A stretch of DNA of 64,000 bases from Alphaproteobacteria bacterium MarineAlpha3_Bin2 (GTDB taxonomy: Bacteria > Pseudomonadota > Alphaproteobacteria > Rhodospirillales > Casp-alpha2): contig PTLL01000004.1 of assembly GCA_002938315.1 (NCBI GenBank), forward strand, positions 1-64,000, written 5' to 3'. A model generated the notes under the pieces. That model searched no databases, was not told where the DNA came from, and worked only from the letters and a program-made list of their open reading frames with translations. Below, in pieces: positions 54,160-62,387 of the stretch. The translations under genes were made by a program, and so were the position numbers. Position 1 is the first letter of the stretch, and every line of letters starts with the position of its first letter.

Positions 54160-55137
54160 ATGGCAAAACCCTTACAGTATGCCGGCGTCGCGCTTGACCG
54201 CGCCAATGCCTTGCGCCGCGACGCGGCCTGGGTCGCCGAATGCCTGGGCGAACCCGGAACGTTGGTAACGCCGGTCTGGCGCGGCCACAACTTGTTCAAC
54301 GCCGGGCCCACACCGGAAGCGGTGTTCCTGAATGGCGAAGCGGCGCAGTCGGCGATGTCGGCAGCCGGAACCGTGGTTCTGTTGGGCCTGGACGACCGAA
54401 CGGCCTATGCCGCCGCCGATCTATCGGCGCTGGAGAAAAACGCCCTGGCCCCATTCACCAAAAACGACACCAAGACCGGCGAATTCGATGATTTACGCCA
54501 CGTCGGCGCCCTGATGACCGGGCCGGAGGCGGCGATACTGGCGTATGCCCGGGGCATGATCCATTGGCATCAACGGCATCTTTTTTGCGGCGTCTGCGGG
54601 GCGCCGACAACATCCCGGGACGGCGGACATGTCAGGATTTGCGACGGGGGGGCCGACGGGGGCGACGACACCCACATGCATTTCCCGCGCACCGATCCGG
54701 CGGTCATCATGCTGGTCGCCCACGACAACCCCGAAGGTAACGGGCCGGCCTGCCTGTTGGGACGCCAACGCCGTTGGGTCGACGGCATGTATTCAACCCT
54801 GGCCGGCTTCGTCGAGCCAGGCGAAACCCTAGAGGCCGCCGTCGCCCGCGAGGTGCTGGAAGAAGCCGGCATCCACGTCACCGACGTCCGCTATATGGCG
54901 TCGCAGCCGTGGCCGTTCCCGTCGTCGTTGATGTTGGGATACCGGGCCCGCGCCGAAACCACGGACATCAAAATTGACAATCGCGAACTTGAAGACGCCC
55001 GCTGGTTCACCCTCGAGGAAATGAAAAGTTTCGGCGAATGGGGCGATGCATCCCCCCGCAAGAGGCGCTTTCCGAGGACGGATTCCATCTCGCGCTGGCT
55101 GATCGACGGCTGGCTCGGGGAAACCGGGGGCGTTTGA
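54160..55137 (+). CDS. nudC: NAD(+) diphosphatase NudC-like
   Basis: A 325-residue Nudix hydrolase. The Nudix box is G-F-V-E-P-G-E-T-L-E-x-x-V-x-R-E-V-x-E-E-A-G, and S-Q-P-W-P-F-P-S-S, the NudC hallmark for NAD(H) binding, lies 15 residues later. The N-terminal zinc ribbon keeps C-G-V-C but the second Cys pair is altered: one Cys is followed by a Gly/Asp-rich run (G-G-A-D-G-G-D-D) and His residues. ATG 54160 is chosen over the in-frame start 54037. It hydrolyses NAD(H) and can decap NAD-RNA. Confidence 0.92.
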   Translation: MAKPLQYAGVALDRANALRRDAAWVAECLGEPGTLVTPVWRGHNLFNAGPTPEAVFLNGEAAQSAMSAAGTVVLLGLDDRTAYAAADLSALEKNALAPFTKNDTKTGEFDDLRHVGALMTGPEAAILAYARGMIHWHQRHLFCGVCGAPTTSRDGGHVRICDGGADGGDDTHMHFPRTDPAVIMLVAHDNPEGNGPACLLGRQRRWVDGMYSTLAGFVEPGETLEAAVAREVLEEAGIHVTDVRYMASQPWPFPSSLMLGYRARAETTDIKIDNRELEDARWFTLEEMKSFGEWGDASPRKRRFPRTDSISRWLIDGWLGETGGV

Positions 55138-55141
55138 AGCC

Positions 55142-56002
55142 TTAGTCCTCACCGCCGTTCTGCTGCAACCGGAAGGGATGCGCCGTATAAACGCCCAGAA
55201 TCTTGATTTCGTGAGTGACGAAATCGAGTTCTTCCAGCGCCAGCTTCAAGGCCTTCTGTTCCGGGTGGCCTTCGGCGTCGGCATAAAATTGGGCGGCGAC
55301 GAAAGCGCTATCGACGTAACTTTCCAGCTTGGTCATATTGACGCCGTTGGTGGCGAACCCGCCCAGCGATTTATACAGCGCTGCCGGCACATTGCGGACC
55401 CTGAAGACGAAACTGGTCATGGTGTTTTCCGCATCGACGCCCGGATCAAACGGTTCGGCAGCCATCACGACGAAGCGCGTGGTATTGTGATCGGCGTCTT
55501 CGATGCCGGCCCTGAGGCTGACCAGACCGTCCGTTTCCGCCGCTAATTCCGACGCGATGGCGCCTTGGGTCTTATCGCCGGCGGCCGCGATATCCGCCGC
55601 CGCGCCGGCGGTATCCACGTGTTCCACCGGTTTCAGCCCCAACTCCTGAATCAGCTTGCGGCACTGGTTGAGCGCGTGAATATGGCTGTGGACGTGGGTC
55701 AGGTCGGAAATTTCGGTACCGGCGACGCCCAACAGATGATGGTTCACCCGCTGGAAATGCTCGGCGATAATGTGAAGACCGGAATCCGGCAACAGGTGGT
55801 GAATGTCAGCAACCCGCCCGGCGACGGAATTCTCAATGGGGATCATCGCTAAAGCCGCATTGCCGGTACGCACCGCGTCGAACGTATCCTCGAACGACCG
55901 GTTGGCCAGGGTCGTCATCTCCGGATAGGCGCTGCGGCACGCCATGTCGGAATAAGCGCCGGGCGAGCCCTGGAAGGCAAGAGTGTTTTTAGGATCGAAC
56001 AT
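55142..56002 (-). CDS. pheA: Prephenate dehydratase
   Basis: A 286-residue enzyme with no chorismate mutase domain: substrate-binding G-S-P-G-A-Y-S and a N-T-T-R-F motif (T-R-F), followed by a C-terminal ACT domain with G-V-N-M-T-K-L-E-S-Y, the site of phenylalanine feedback. It converts prephenate to phenylpyruvate. It is 35 bp downstream of kdsB on the same strand. Confidence 0.96.
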   Translation of the reverse strand: MFDPKNTLAFQGSPGAYSDMACRSAYPEMTTLANRSFEDTFDAVRTGNAALAMIPIENSVAGRVADIHHLLPDSGLHIIAEHFQRVNHHLLGVAGTEISDLTHVHSHIHALNQCRKLIQELGLKPVEHVDTAGAAADIAAAGDKTQGAIASELAAETDGLVSLRAGIEDADHNTTRFVVMAAEPFDPGVDAENTMTSFVFRVRNVPAALYKSLGGFATNGVNMTKLESYVDSAFVAAQFYADAEGHPEQKALKLALEELDFVTHEIKILGVYTAHPFRLQQNGGED

Positions 56003-56037
56003 CGGCTCAATTGCTCGCGTTTATGGGGGACTCGCGT

Positions 56038-56826
56038 TTACGTAGCTTGGGGCGCCAATAGCTCGCGGGCGCGGTCAAGGTCGGCGGGAGTATCGACACC
56101 CAATGGAACCGTGTCAACGCGTTGCGCGTCGATGCGCATGCCGGATTCCAGCGCGCGAAGCTGTTCCAGGCATTCCTGTTGTTCCAAGTCGCCCCGGGGC
56201 AGCTTGACGAAACGATCGAGGGCGGCGCGCCGGAAAGCGTACAAGCCGATGTGGTGAAAGTGGGGACCCTCGCCGCTGGGCACCGCCGTGCGGCTGAAAT
56301 AAAGGGCGCGGCCGCAATCGGCGCCGTCGGCCATCGACAACACCGCCTTGACCACGTTGGGATCATCCAGTTCGGCCTCGTCGGTGATCGGGCTGACCAG
56401 GGTGGCGATATCGACGTCCCCGTTCGCCAATGGCAGCAACGACGCCTTGACGGCTTCCGGATCGATAGTCGGCAGGTCGCCCTGAAGATTGATGACGCAA
56501 TCGTGTTTCTTCAAGGGGTCCACCGTATGCAGGGCTTCGAACACCCGGTCCGATCCCGAGGCATGGTTGGGATTGGTATAGATGGCGTCGCCGCCGGCGT
56601 CCTTCACGGCATCGATAATTTGGAAATCGGCACAGGCGACGATCACCGGGCCGGCATCGGCCTCCATGGCGCGGCGCCAGACATGGACGATCATCGGCAC
56701 ACCGTGAATATCGGCCAGTGGCTTATCCGGCAGCCGCATTGACGCCAATCGAGACGGAATGACGACGATCGGGTTAGTAGGCGCCGCCGGGGGCGGGGTT
56801 TTATTTTCGTTCATAGCTGGCACCAT
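56038..56826 (-). CDS. kdsB: 3-deoxy-manno-octulosonate cytidylyltransferase
   Basis: A 262-residue nucleotidyltransferase that activates KDO as CMP-KDO for lipopolysaccharide. The opening V-I-P-S-R-L-A-S-M-R-L-P-x-K-P motif, the C-A-D-F-Q region and N-L-Q-G-D-L-P are canonical. The first 17 residues are a non-conserved extension, so M5 at 56814 could also start the protein. It is divergent from the cytochrome c gene. Confidence 0.96.
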   Translation of the reverse strand: MVPAMNENKTPPPAAPTNPIVVIPSRLASMRLPDKPLADIHGVPMIVHVWRRAMEADAGPVIVACADFQIIDAVKDAGGDAIYTNPNHASGSDRVFEALHTVDPLKKHDCVINLQGDLPTIDPEAVKASLLPLANGDVDIATLVSPITDEAELDDPNVVKAVLSMADGADCGRALYFSRTAVPSGEGPHFHHIGLYAFRRAALDRFVKLPRGDLEQQECLEQLRALESGMRIDAQRVDTVPLGVDTPADLDRARELLAPQAT

Positions 56827-56922
56827 AGCCGCCCCAAGAGAATCCGAAAACAGCTTTGCTGATTGAACAAAAGGCCGCCTTGGGGCAACATTCCCCTATT
56901 GCCAACCTTTGGGACGATCAGT

Positions 56923-57453
56923 ATGCGTTTTTCAATCTATGAAAAGACGGGTTTTGGGTTCCTGGTGGCGGCCTGTCTGGTCTGGGGCGTCGATTTTACC
57001 GGCAACATCCTGGTCAAGGCCGAGCCGCTGCAAAAGGCCGTTTTCATGGCCGCGAAGGCGCCCGCCGCTGAAAAAGCCGCCCCCGCCGCAAAAGCCGAAG
57101 GCAGTGTGATGGCGATGCTGGCCGATGCCGATACCGGCGCCGGACAAAAAGCCTTTAAAAAGTGCAAAGCCTGTCATTCCACCGATAAAGGCGGCAAAAA
57201 TAAAGTCGGCCCCAACCTTTGGGATATCGTCGGCAAGGCCAAGGCCGCAGGCAGCGGGTTCAAATATTCCGACGCCTTGAAAGGGCTTGGCGGGGATTGG
57301 TCCTATCAGGACCTGGACGCCTTCCTAGTGAGCCCCAAGGCGTTCGCCAAAGGAACCAAGATGAGCTTTAAGGGCCTTAGCAAGGCAAAAGATCGTGCCG
57401 CCGTGATCGCATACCTGCGGTCCTTGAGCGATCAGCCGAAACCGTTGCCGTGA
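56923..57453 (+). CDS. Membrane-anchored class I cytochrome c
   Basis: A 176-residue cytochrome with an uncleaved N-terminal membrane helix (about residues 10-28), an Ala/Lys/Pro-rich linker (about 40-60), and a cytochrome c domain with the haem motif C81-K-A-C84-H85 and an axial Met at M147 in T-K-M-S-F. It resembles CycM-type cytochrome c, which links cytochrome bc1 to terminal oxidases. ATG 56923 is chosen over an in-frame extension to 56863. The gene and the oppositely oriented kdsB make a common alphaproteobacterial neighbourhood. Confidence 0.93.
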   Translation: MRFSIYEKTGFGFLVAACLVWGVDFTGNILVKAEPLQKAVFMAAKAPAAEKAAPAAKAEGSVMAMLADADTGAGQKAFKKCKACHSTDKGGKNKVGPNLWDIVGKAKAAGSGFKYSDALKGLGGDWSYQDLDAFLVSPKAFAKGTKMSFKGLSKAKDRAAVIAYLRSLSDQPKPLP

Positions 57454-57473
57454 CCCCAGGCGACGCCGGAACC

Positions 57474-58247
57474 ATGACAGAGACCGGCGCTTTCATCGGC
57501 TTGGCCGAACAACTGGCCGAGGCGGCGCGTGGCGTGGTGATGCCCCATTTCAGAAAGCCTCTGGCGATTGATTCGAAACCGGACCAATCCCCGGTTACTA
57601 TCGCCGACAAGGACGCCGAGGCGGCCATGCGCGGGCTGATCGAAGACGCGTACCCTGACCACGGTATCATCGGCGAAGAATTCTCTGACACACGCCCCGA
57701 CGCCGAATTCGTCTGGGTGCTGGATCCCATCGACGGCACCCAATCTTTCGTTACCGGCAAGCCGTTGTTCGGCACCCTGATCGCGTTGATGCATAACGGC
57801 CGCCCGGTGCTCGGCGTCATGGACATGCCGGCGCTCCAGGAACGCTGGATCGGCGTTCACGGGCAGCCGACGACGTTTAACGGCAAACCGGTCACCACCC
57901 GGGCCTGTGAAAGCGTCGAGAAGGCCTGGCTGTACGCGACATCACCGCACATGTTCGAAGACGCCGATTTCCCGGCCTTCGAGCGTCTGCGCCAGGCATC
58001 GTGGCGGGCCGTTTACGGCGCCGAATGCATGGCTTACGGCCTGCTCTCCAACGGCCTTGTCGATATGGTCTGCGAGGGGACCATGGATTTACACGACTTC
58101 GCCCCGATGGTGCCGATCGTCGAAGGCGCCGGCGGCGTCATCACCGATTGGCGGGGCGCAGACTTAGGTCCCAACAGTGGCGGTAACGTCCTGGCATCCG
58201 GCGACAAAGCTATCCATGCCGCTGCCATTAAGCTGTTGGAAGGCTAA
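57474..58247 (+). CDS. Inositol monophosphatase-family phosphatase (probably histidinol-phosphatase)
   Basis: A 257-residue metal-dependent phosphatase. The metal motif D-P-I-D-G-T-Q-S-F is near residue 85 and E-E-F-S-D is near residue 65. The sequence is closer to the HisN-type histidinol-phosphatases than to CysQ, but that is inferred. Either GTG 57450, overlapping the cytochrome c stop, or ATG 57474 could start it; the ATG has a better upstream site. It may supply the last-but-one step of histidine synthesis. Confidence 0.85.
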   Translation: MTETGAFIGLAEQLAEAARGVVMPHFRKPLAIDSKPDQSPVTIADKDAEAAMRGLIEDAYPDHGIIGEEFSDTRPDAEFVWVLDPIDGTQSFVTGKPLFGTLIALMHNGRPVLGVMDMPALQERWIGVHGQPTTFNGKPVTTRACESVEKAWLYATSPHMFEDADFPAFERLRQASWRAVYGAECMAYGLLSNGLVDMVCEGTMDLHDFAPMVPIVEGAGGVITDWRGADLGPNSGGNVLASGDKAIHAAAIKLLEG

Positions 58248-58320
58248 TCATCATATTTTCGCCATCCTTGGATGGTGTTTTGGTATCCTCTGAAGGGATT
58301 CAATCAACCGAAGGAAAACC

Positions 58321-60150
58321 ATGCGCCTTTTGACCGTTGCCGTATTTACCGCCGTTCTCAGCATTGCCCCCGTTTCCGGTTTCAGCGCCGAGACATCACA
58401 CGGCCTCGCCATGCACGGCGATCTCAAATACCCGGCCGGGTTCAAGAACTTCGAATACACCAATCCGGCCGCGCCCAAGGGCGGTACCGTCCGGCTCAAT
58501 GCCGTCGGCACCTTCGACAGCTTCAACAGCTTCATCGTCAAGGGCAACGGGGCGGCGGGGGTGGGATTCATCTACGACAACCTGATGCATGGGTCCGCCG
58601 ACGAGGCTTTCTCCCAATACGGCCAACTGGCGGAATCCATCGAGGTGCCCAAGGACCGTTCCTGGGCCGCCTTCACATTGCGTGCCGAAGCCAAATGGCA
58701 CGACGGCAAGCCGGTTTCCGTCGCCGACGTTATCTGGACCTTCAACACCCTGACCACCAAGGGAACGCCGTTTTACCGGTTTTATTACGGCAATGTCGCC
58801 GACGTGGTACAGACCGGACCGCGCACCGTGCGGTTCAACTTCAAGCCCGGTGAGAACCGGGAACTGCCATTGATCCTGGGCCAGTTGACGATCCTGCCGA
58901 AACATTATTGGCAAAACCGCGATTTCACCAAGACCACGCTGGAGCCGCCGCTCGGCAGCGGCCCATACAAAATCGAGAGTTTCGAGGCGGGCCGGTCGAT
59001 CACCTACACTCGCATCAAGGACTGGTGGGGCGAGAATATCCCCGTCAACCGTGGCCAATATAACTTCGACACCATCCGCTATGATTATTACCGCGACAGC
59101 ACCGTCGCCCTGCTGGCGTTCAAGGGTGGCGAATACGATTACCGCGCCGAAAATTCCTCCAAGGCCTGGGCCACGGCCTATAAGACACCCAATGTGGAAA
59201 AGGGATTGATCCGCAAAGTGGAAATCAACCATAACCGGTCATCGGGGATGCAGGCCTTCGTCATGAACACCCGGCGCGATCTCTTCAAAGACCGCCGTGT
59301 GCGCAAGGCGCTCGCCTATGGCTTCGATTTCGAATGGTCCAACAAGAACCTGTTTTACGGCCAATATTCCCGGACCAGAAGCTATTTCGATAATTCCGAG
59401 CTGGCGGCGACGGGGGTGCCCGAAGGCGATGAGTTGAAATTGTTGGAACCCTATCGGGGCCGCATCCCGGACGAAGTGTTTTCTCAATCCTACAACCCGC
59501 CGAAAAACGACGGGTCGGGCAACGTGCGGCGCAATCTTCGCAGCGGCGGCAGGTTGTTGACCGAGGCCGGCTGGCGGATCAAGGACAATAAACGCGTCCA
59601 TGAGAAAACCGGCAAACCGCTGGAATTCGAGGTCTTGCTGGTCAGCCCGTTGTTTGAGCGCATCGTGCTGCCATTCGCCAAGAACCTGGAAAAGCTGGGT
59701 GTCGCCGTCCGGGTGCGTACCGTCGATCCGTCGCAATACCGCCGCCGCATCGATACCTTCGATTTCGATGTCATCGTCGGCGGCGCCGGGCAATCGTTGT
59801 CGCCGGGCAACGAACAACGGTCCTATTGGGGGAGCACCGCCGCCGATATCGAAGGCGGCCGCAACACCATCGGCATCAAGGATCCGGTGATCGACGAGCT
59901 GATCGAAAAGGTGATTGCCGCGCCCGACCGTAAGGCCCTGGTGGCGAGCGTCAAGGCGCTGGACAGGGTATTGCAATGGGGCCATTGGGTGATCCCCCAC
60001 TGGCACGCCAAATACGACCGTGTCGCCTATTGGGATAAGTTTGGGCGACCTAGAATCACGCCCATTCAAGGCAACCAGTTCCTGGCCTGGTGGGTCGATC
60101 CAAAAAAAGAAGAGGCCCTGAAAAGCAACATTGCCTCAGCCATACAATGA
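58321..60150 (+). CDS. yejA: Extracellular solute-binding protein, YejA/OppA type
   Basis: A 609-residue family 5 peptide-binding lipid-free periplasmic protein. A signal peptide ends in F-S-A-E; the mature part carries the typical T-x-T-F-N-T-L and D-W-W-G-E-N-I-P-V-N-R-G-Q-Y-N-F-D segments and ends in a basic/acidic tail. YejA-like proteins collect oligopeptides, including microcin-type compounds. It is the first gene of the yejABEF operon, starting 73 bp after the phosphatase. Confidence 0.93.
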   Translation: MRLLTVAVFTAVLSIAPVSGFSAETSHGLAMHGDLKYPAGFKNFEYTNPAAPKGGTVRLNAVGTFDSFNSFIVKGNGAAGVGFIYDNLMHGSADEAFSQYGQLAESIEVPKDRSWAAFTLRAEAKWHDGKPVSVADVIWTFNTLTTKGTPFYRFYYGNVADVVQTGPRTVRFNFKPGENRELPLILGQLTILPKHYWQNRDFTKTTLEPPLGSGPYKIESFEAGRSITYTRIKDWWGENIPVNRGQYNFDTIRYDYYRDSTVALLAFKGGEYDYRAENSSKAWATAYKTPNVEKGLIRKVEINHNRSSGMQAFVMNTRRDLFKDRRVRKALAYGFDFEWSNKNLFYGQYSRTRSYFDNSELAATGVPEGDELKLLEPYRGRIPDEVFSQSYNPPKNDGSGNVRRNLRSGGRLLTEAGWRIKDNKRVHEKTGKPLEFEVLLVSPLFERIVLPFAKNLEKLGVAVRVRTVDPSQYRRRIDTFDFDVIVGGAGQSLSPGNEQRSYWGSTAADIEGGRNTIGIKDPVIDELIEKVIAAPDRKALVASVKALDRVLQWGHWVIPHWHAKYDRVAYWDKFGRPRITPIQGNQFLAWWVDPKKEEALKSNIASAIQ

Positions 60151-60176
60151 ACGGGACCTGAGCACCGGAACGCCAC

Positions 60177-61292
60177 ATGTACGCATACATCATCCGCCGC
60201 CTGTTGCTGATCATCCCGACGTTGTTGGGAATCATGGTCATCAACTTCGCCGTCGTCCAAGTGCTGCCGGGCGGACCGGTGGAACAGATGATCGCCCAGT
60301 TGACCGGCGAGGCCATCGACGTCACCGCCCGGGTCGGCGGCGAGGCCGGTTCAGAGGTCAACGCCGGCAAACGCACCCAAACCACCGGCAAACAGGCCGG
60401 TGCGCCGAGCCGGTACCGCGGCGCCCAGGGGCTGCCGCCGGAACTGATCAAGGACATCGAGCGTCAATTCGGCCTCGACAAACCGGCCCATGAGCGTTTC
60501 GCCCTGATGATCGGGAACTACGTCCGTTTCGATTTCGGCGACAGTTTCTTTCAGGACAAAAGCGTTACTCAATTGGTCATCGACAAGATGCCGGTATCGA
60601 TCTCGTTAGGCATCTGGACGACACTGCTGGTCTATCTGATCTCGATCCCGCTGGGGATCCGGAAGGCGGTTCAGGACGGCTCGCGCTTCGATGTGTGGAC
60701 CTCCGGTGTGGTCATTTTCGGCAACGCGGTGCCGTCGTTCCTGTTCGCGATCCTGCTGATCATGCTGTTCGCCCGTGGCGGCATTTTCCCTTATTTTCCG
60801 CTGCGCGGCCTGACCTCGCCGAATTTCGAAACCCTGTCCCTGTTCGGCAAGATCGCCGATTATTTCTGGCACATGGCGCTGCCGCTGCTGTCCATGATTA
60901 TTGGTGGTTTCGCGGGCCTGACCATGTTGACCAAGAACTCGTTTCTTGAAGAGATCAACAAACAATACGTGATCACGGCGCGGGCCAAGGGGTTGGCGGA
61001 AAAACGCGTGCTCTACGGCCATATCTTCCGCAATGCCATGCTGATCGTCATCGCCGGTTTTCCCGCCGCCTTCATCGGCATTTTGTTCACCGGCGTGATG
61101 CTGACGGAGATCATCTTCTCGCTGGACGGGCTCGGCCTGTTGGGGTTCGAAGCGGCCTTGAAGCGCGACTTCCCGGTGATGTTCGGGACGCTGTACTTCT
61201 TTACCCTGCTGGGCCTGATCATGGGGATCATCGGCGACCTGATGTACCACGTCATCGATCCCCGCATCGATTTCGAAGCCCGGGAGGTTTAG
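60177..61292 (+). CDS. yejB: Peptide ABC transporter permease YejB
   Basis: A 371-residue permease. A long hydrophilic insertion (about residues 45-95, Gly/Arg/Glu-rich) after the first membrane helix is the YejB hallmark. The EAA-like loop reads E-E-I-N-K-Q-Y-V-I-T-A-R-A-K-G-L near residue 260. It starts 26 bp after yejA. Confidence 0.95.
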   Translation: MYAYIIRRLLLIIPTLLGIMVINFAVVQVLPGGPVEQMIAQLTGEAIDVTARVGGEAGSEVNAGKRTQTTGKQAGAPSRYRGAQGLPPELIKDIERQFGLDKPAHERFALMIGNYVRFDFGDSFFQDKSVTQLVIDKMPVSISLGIWTTLLVYLISIPLGIRKAVQDGSRFDVWTSGVVIFGNAVPSFLFAILLIMLFARGGIFPYFPLRGLTSPNFETLSLFGKIADYFWHMALPLLSMIIGGFAGLTMLTKNSFLEEINKQYVITARAKGLAEKRVLYGHIFRNAMLIVIAGFPAAFIGILFTGVMLTEIIFSLDGLGLLGFEAALKRDFPVMFGTLYFFTLLGLIMGIIGDLMYHVIDPRIDFEAREV

Positions 61293-61295
61293 GGT

Positions 61296-62387
61296 ATGGC
61301 CAACGACGCCCTCACCCTCGAAAGACAAGCCGCACCGTCGCCGGAAAGCCGGTTCCTAGGGCTCCGTCTGACGCCGATCACGCGGCGCCGGTTGGCTAAT
61401 TTCAGCCGCAACCGCCGGGGCTACTGGTCGTTTTGGATATTTCTAGCGCTGTTCTTCCTCAGCCTGTTCGCCGAGCTGATCGCCAACGACAAGCCGTTGT
61501 TGGTCCGTTTCGACGGCGGCTTTTATTCGCCGGTATTCGTCCAATACCCGGAAACTACCTTCGGCGGCGAATTCCTGACCGAGGCCGATTACCGGGACGA
61601 ATTCGTGATTGAGCTGATCAACAAAAAAGGTTGGATGTTGTGGCCGCCGGTGCGCTATTCCTTCGACACCATCAACTACAACCTCAAGACCCCGGCGCCG
61701 GCGCCGCCCAGCACCCAGAACTGGCTCGGCACCGATGATCAGGGCCGCGACGTGGTCGCCCGGATTATCTACGGCTTTCGCATATCGGTGCTGTTCGGGT
61801 TGGCGTTGACCATTATCAGCGCCTCGGTCGGCGTTTCCATCGGCGCCTTGCAAGGCTTCTACGGCGGCCTGTTAGACCTTTTGGGACAACGCTTCATAGA
61901 GGTGTGGGCCGGGATGCCGATGCTGTATTTGCTTATCATCATGGCCAGTGTCATTACACCGAATTTCTGGTGGCTGTTGGGCCTGATGCTGCTGTTCAGC
62001 TGGATGGGGTTCGTCGGCGTGGTGCGGGCCGAATTCCTGAAGGCGCGCAATCTGGATTTCGTCCGCGCCGCCAAGGCGCTCGGCGTCAGCGACCTCAAGA
62101 TTATCTATAAACACGTGTTGCCCAACGCCACCGTCGCCACCGTGACCTTCATGCCGTTCACCCTCGCCGGTTCCATCACCACGCTGACGGCGCTGGATTT
62201 CCTCGGCTTCGGTCTGCCGGTGGGCTCGGCCAGCCTGGGGGAGCTTCTAAACCAAGGCAAGGCCAACCTGCACGCGCCGTGGCTGGGGTTTTCGGCCTTC
62301 GCCATCGTCGCCATCATGCTCAGCCTGCTGGTTTTCATCGGCGAAGCGGTGCGTGACGCGTTTGACCCGAGGAAGACCTTCCGATGA
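61296..62387 (+). CDS. yejE: Peptide ABC transporter permease YejE
   Basis: A 363-residue permease with an N-terminal transmembrane helix, an extracytoplasmic loop and the standard binding-protein-dependent transport domain; the EAA loop is R-A-E-F-L-K-A-R-N-L-D-F-V-R-A-A-K-A-L-G. It starts 3 bp after yejB and overlaps yejF by 4 bp (ATGA). Confidence 0.95.
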   Translation: MANDALTLERQAAPSPESRFLGLRLTPITRRRLANFSRNRRGYWSFWIFLALFFLSLFAELIANDKPLLVRFDGGFYSPVFVQYPETTFGGEFLTEADYRDEFVIELINKKGWMLWPPVRYSFDTINYNLKTPAPAPPSTQNWLGTDDQGRDVVARIIYGFRISVLFGLALTIISASVGVSIGALQGFYGGLLDLLGQRFIEVWAGMPMLYLLIIMASVITPNFWWLLGLMLLFSWMGFVGVVRAEFLKARNLDFVRAAKALGVSDLKIIYKHVLPNATVATVTFMPFTLAGSITTLTALDFLGFGLPVGSASLGELLNQGKANLHAPWLGFSAFAIVAIMLSLLVFIGEAVRDAFDPRKTFR

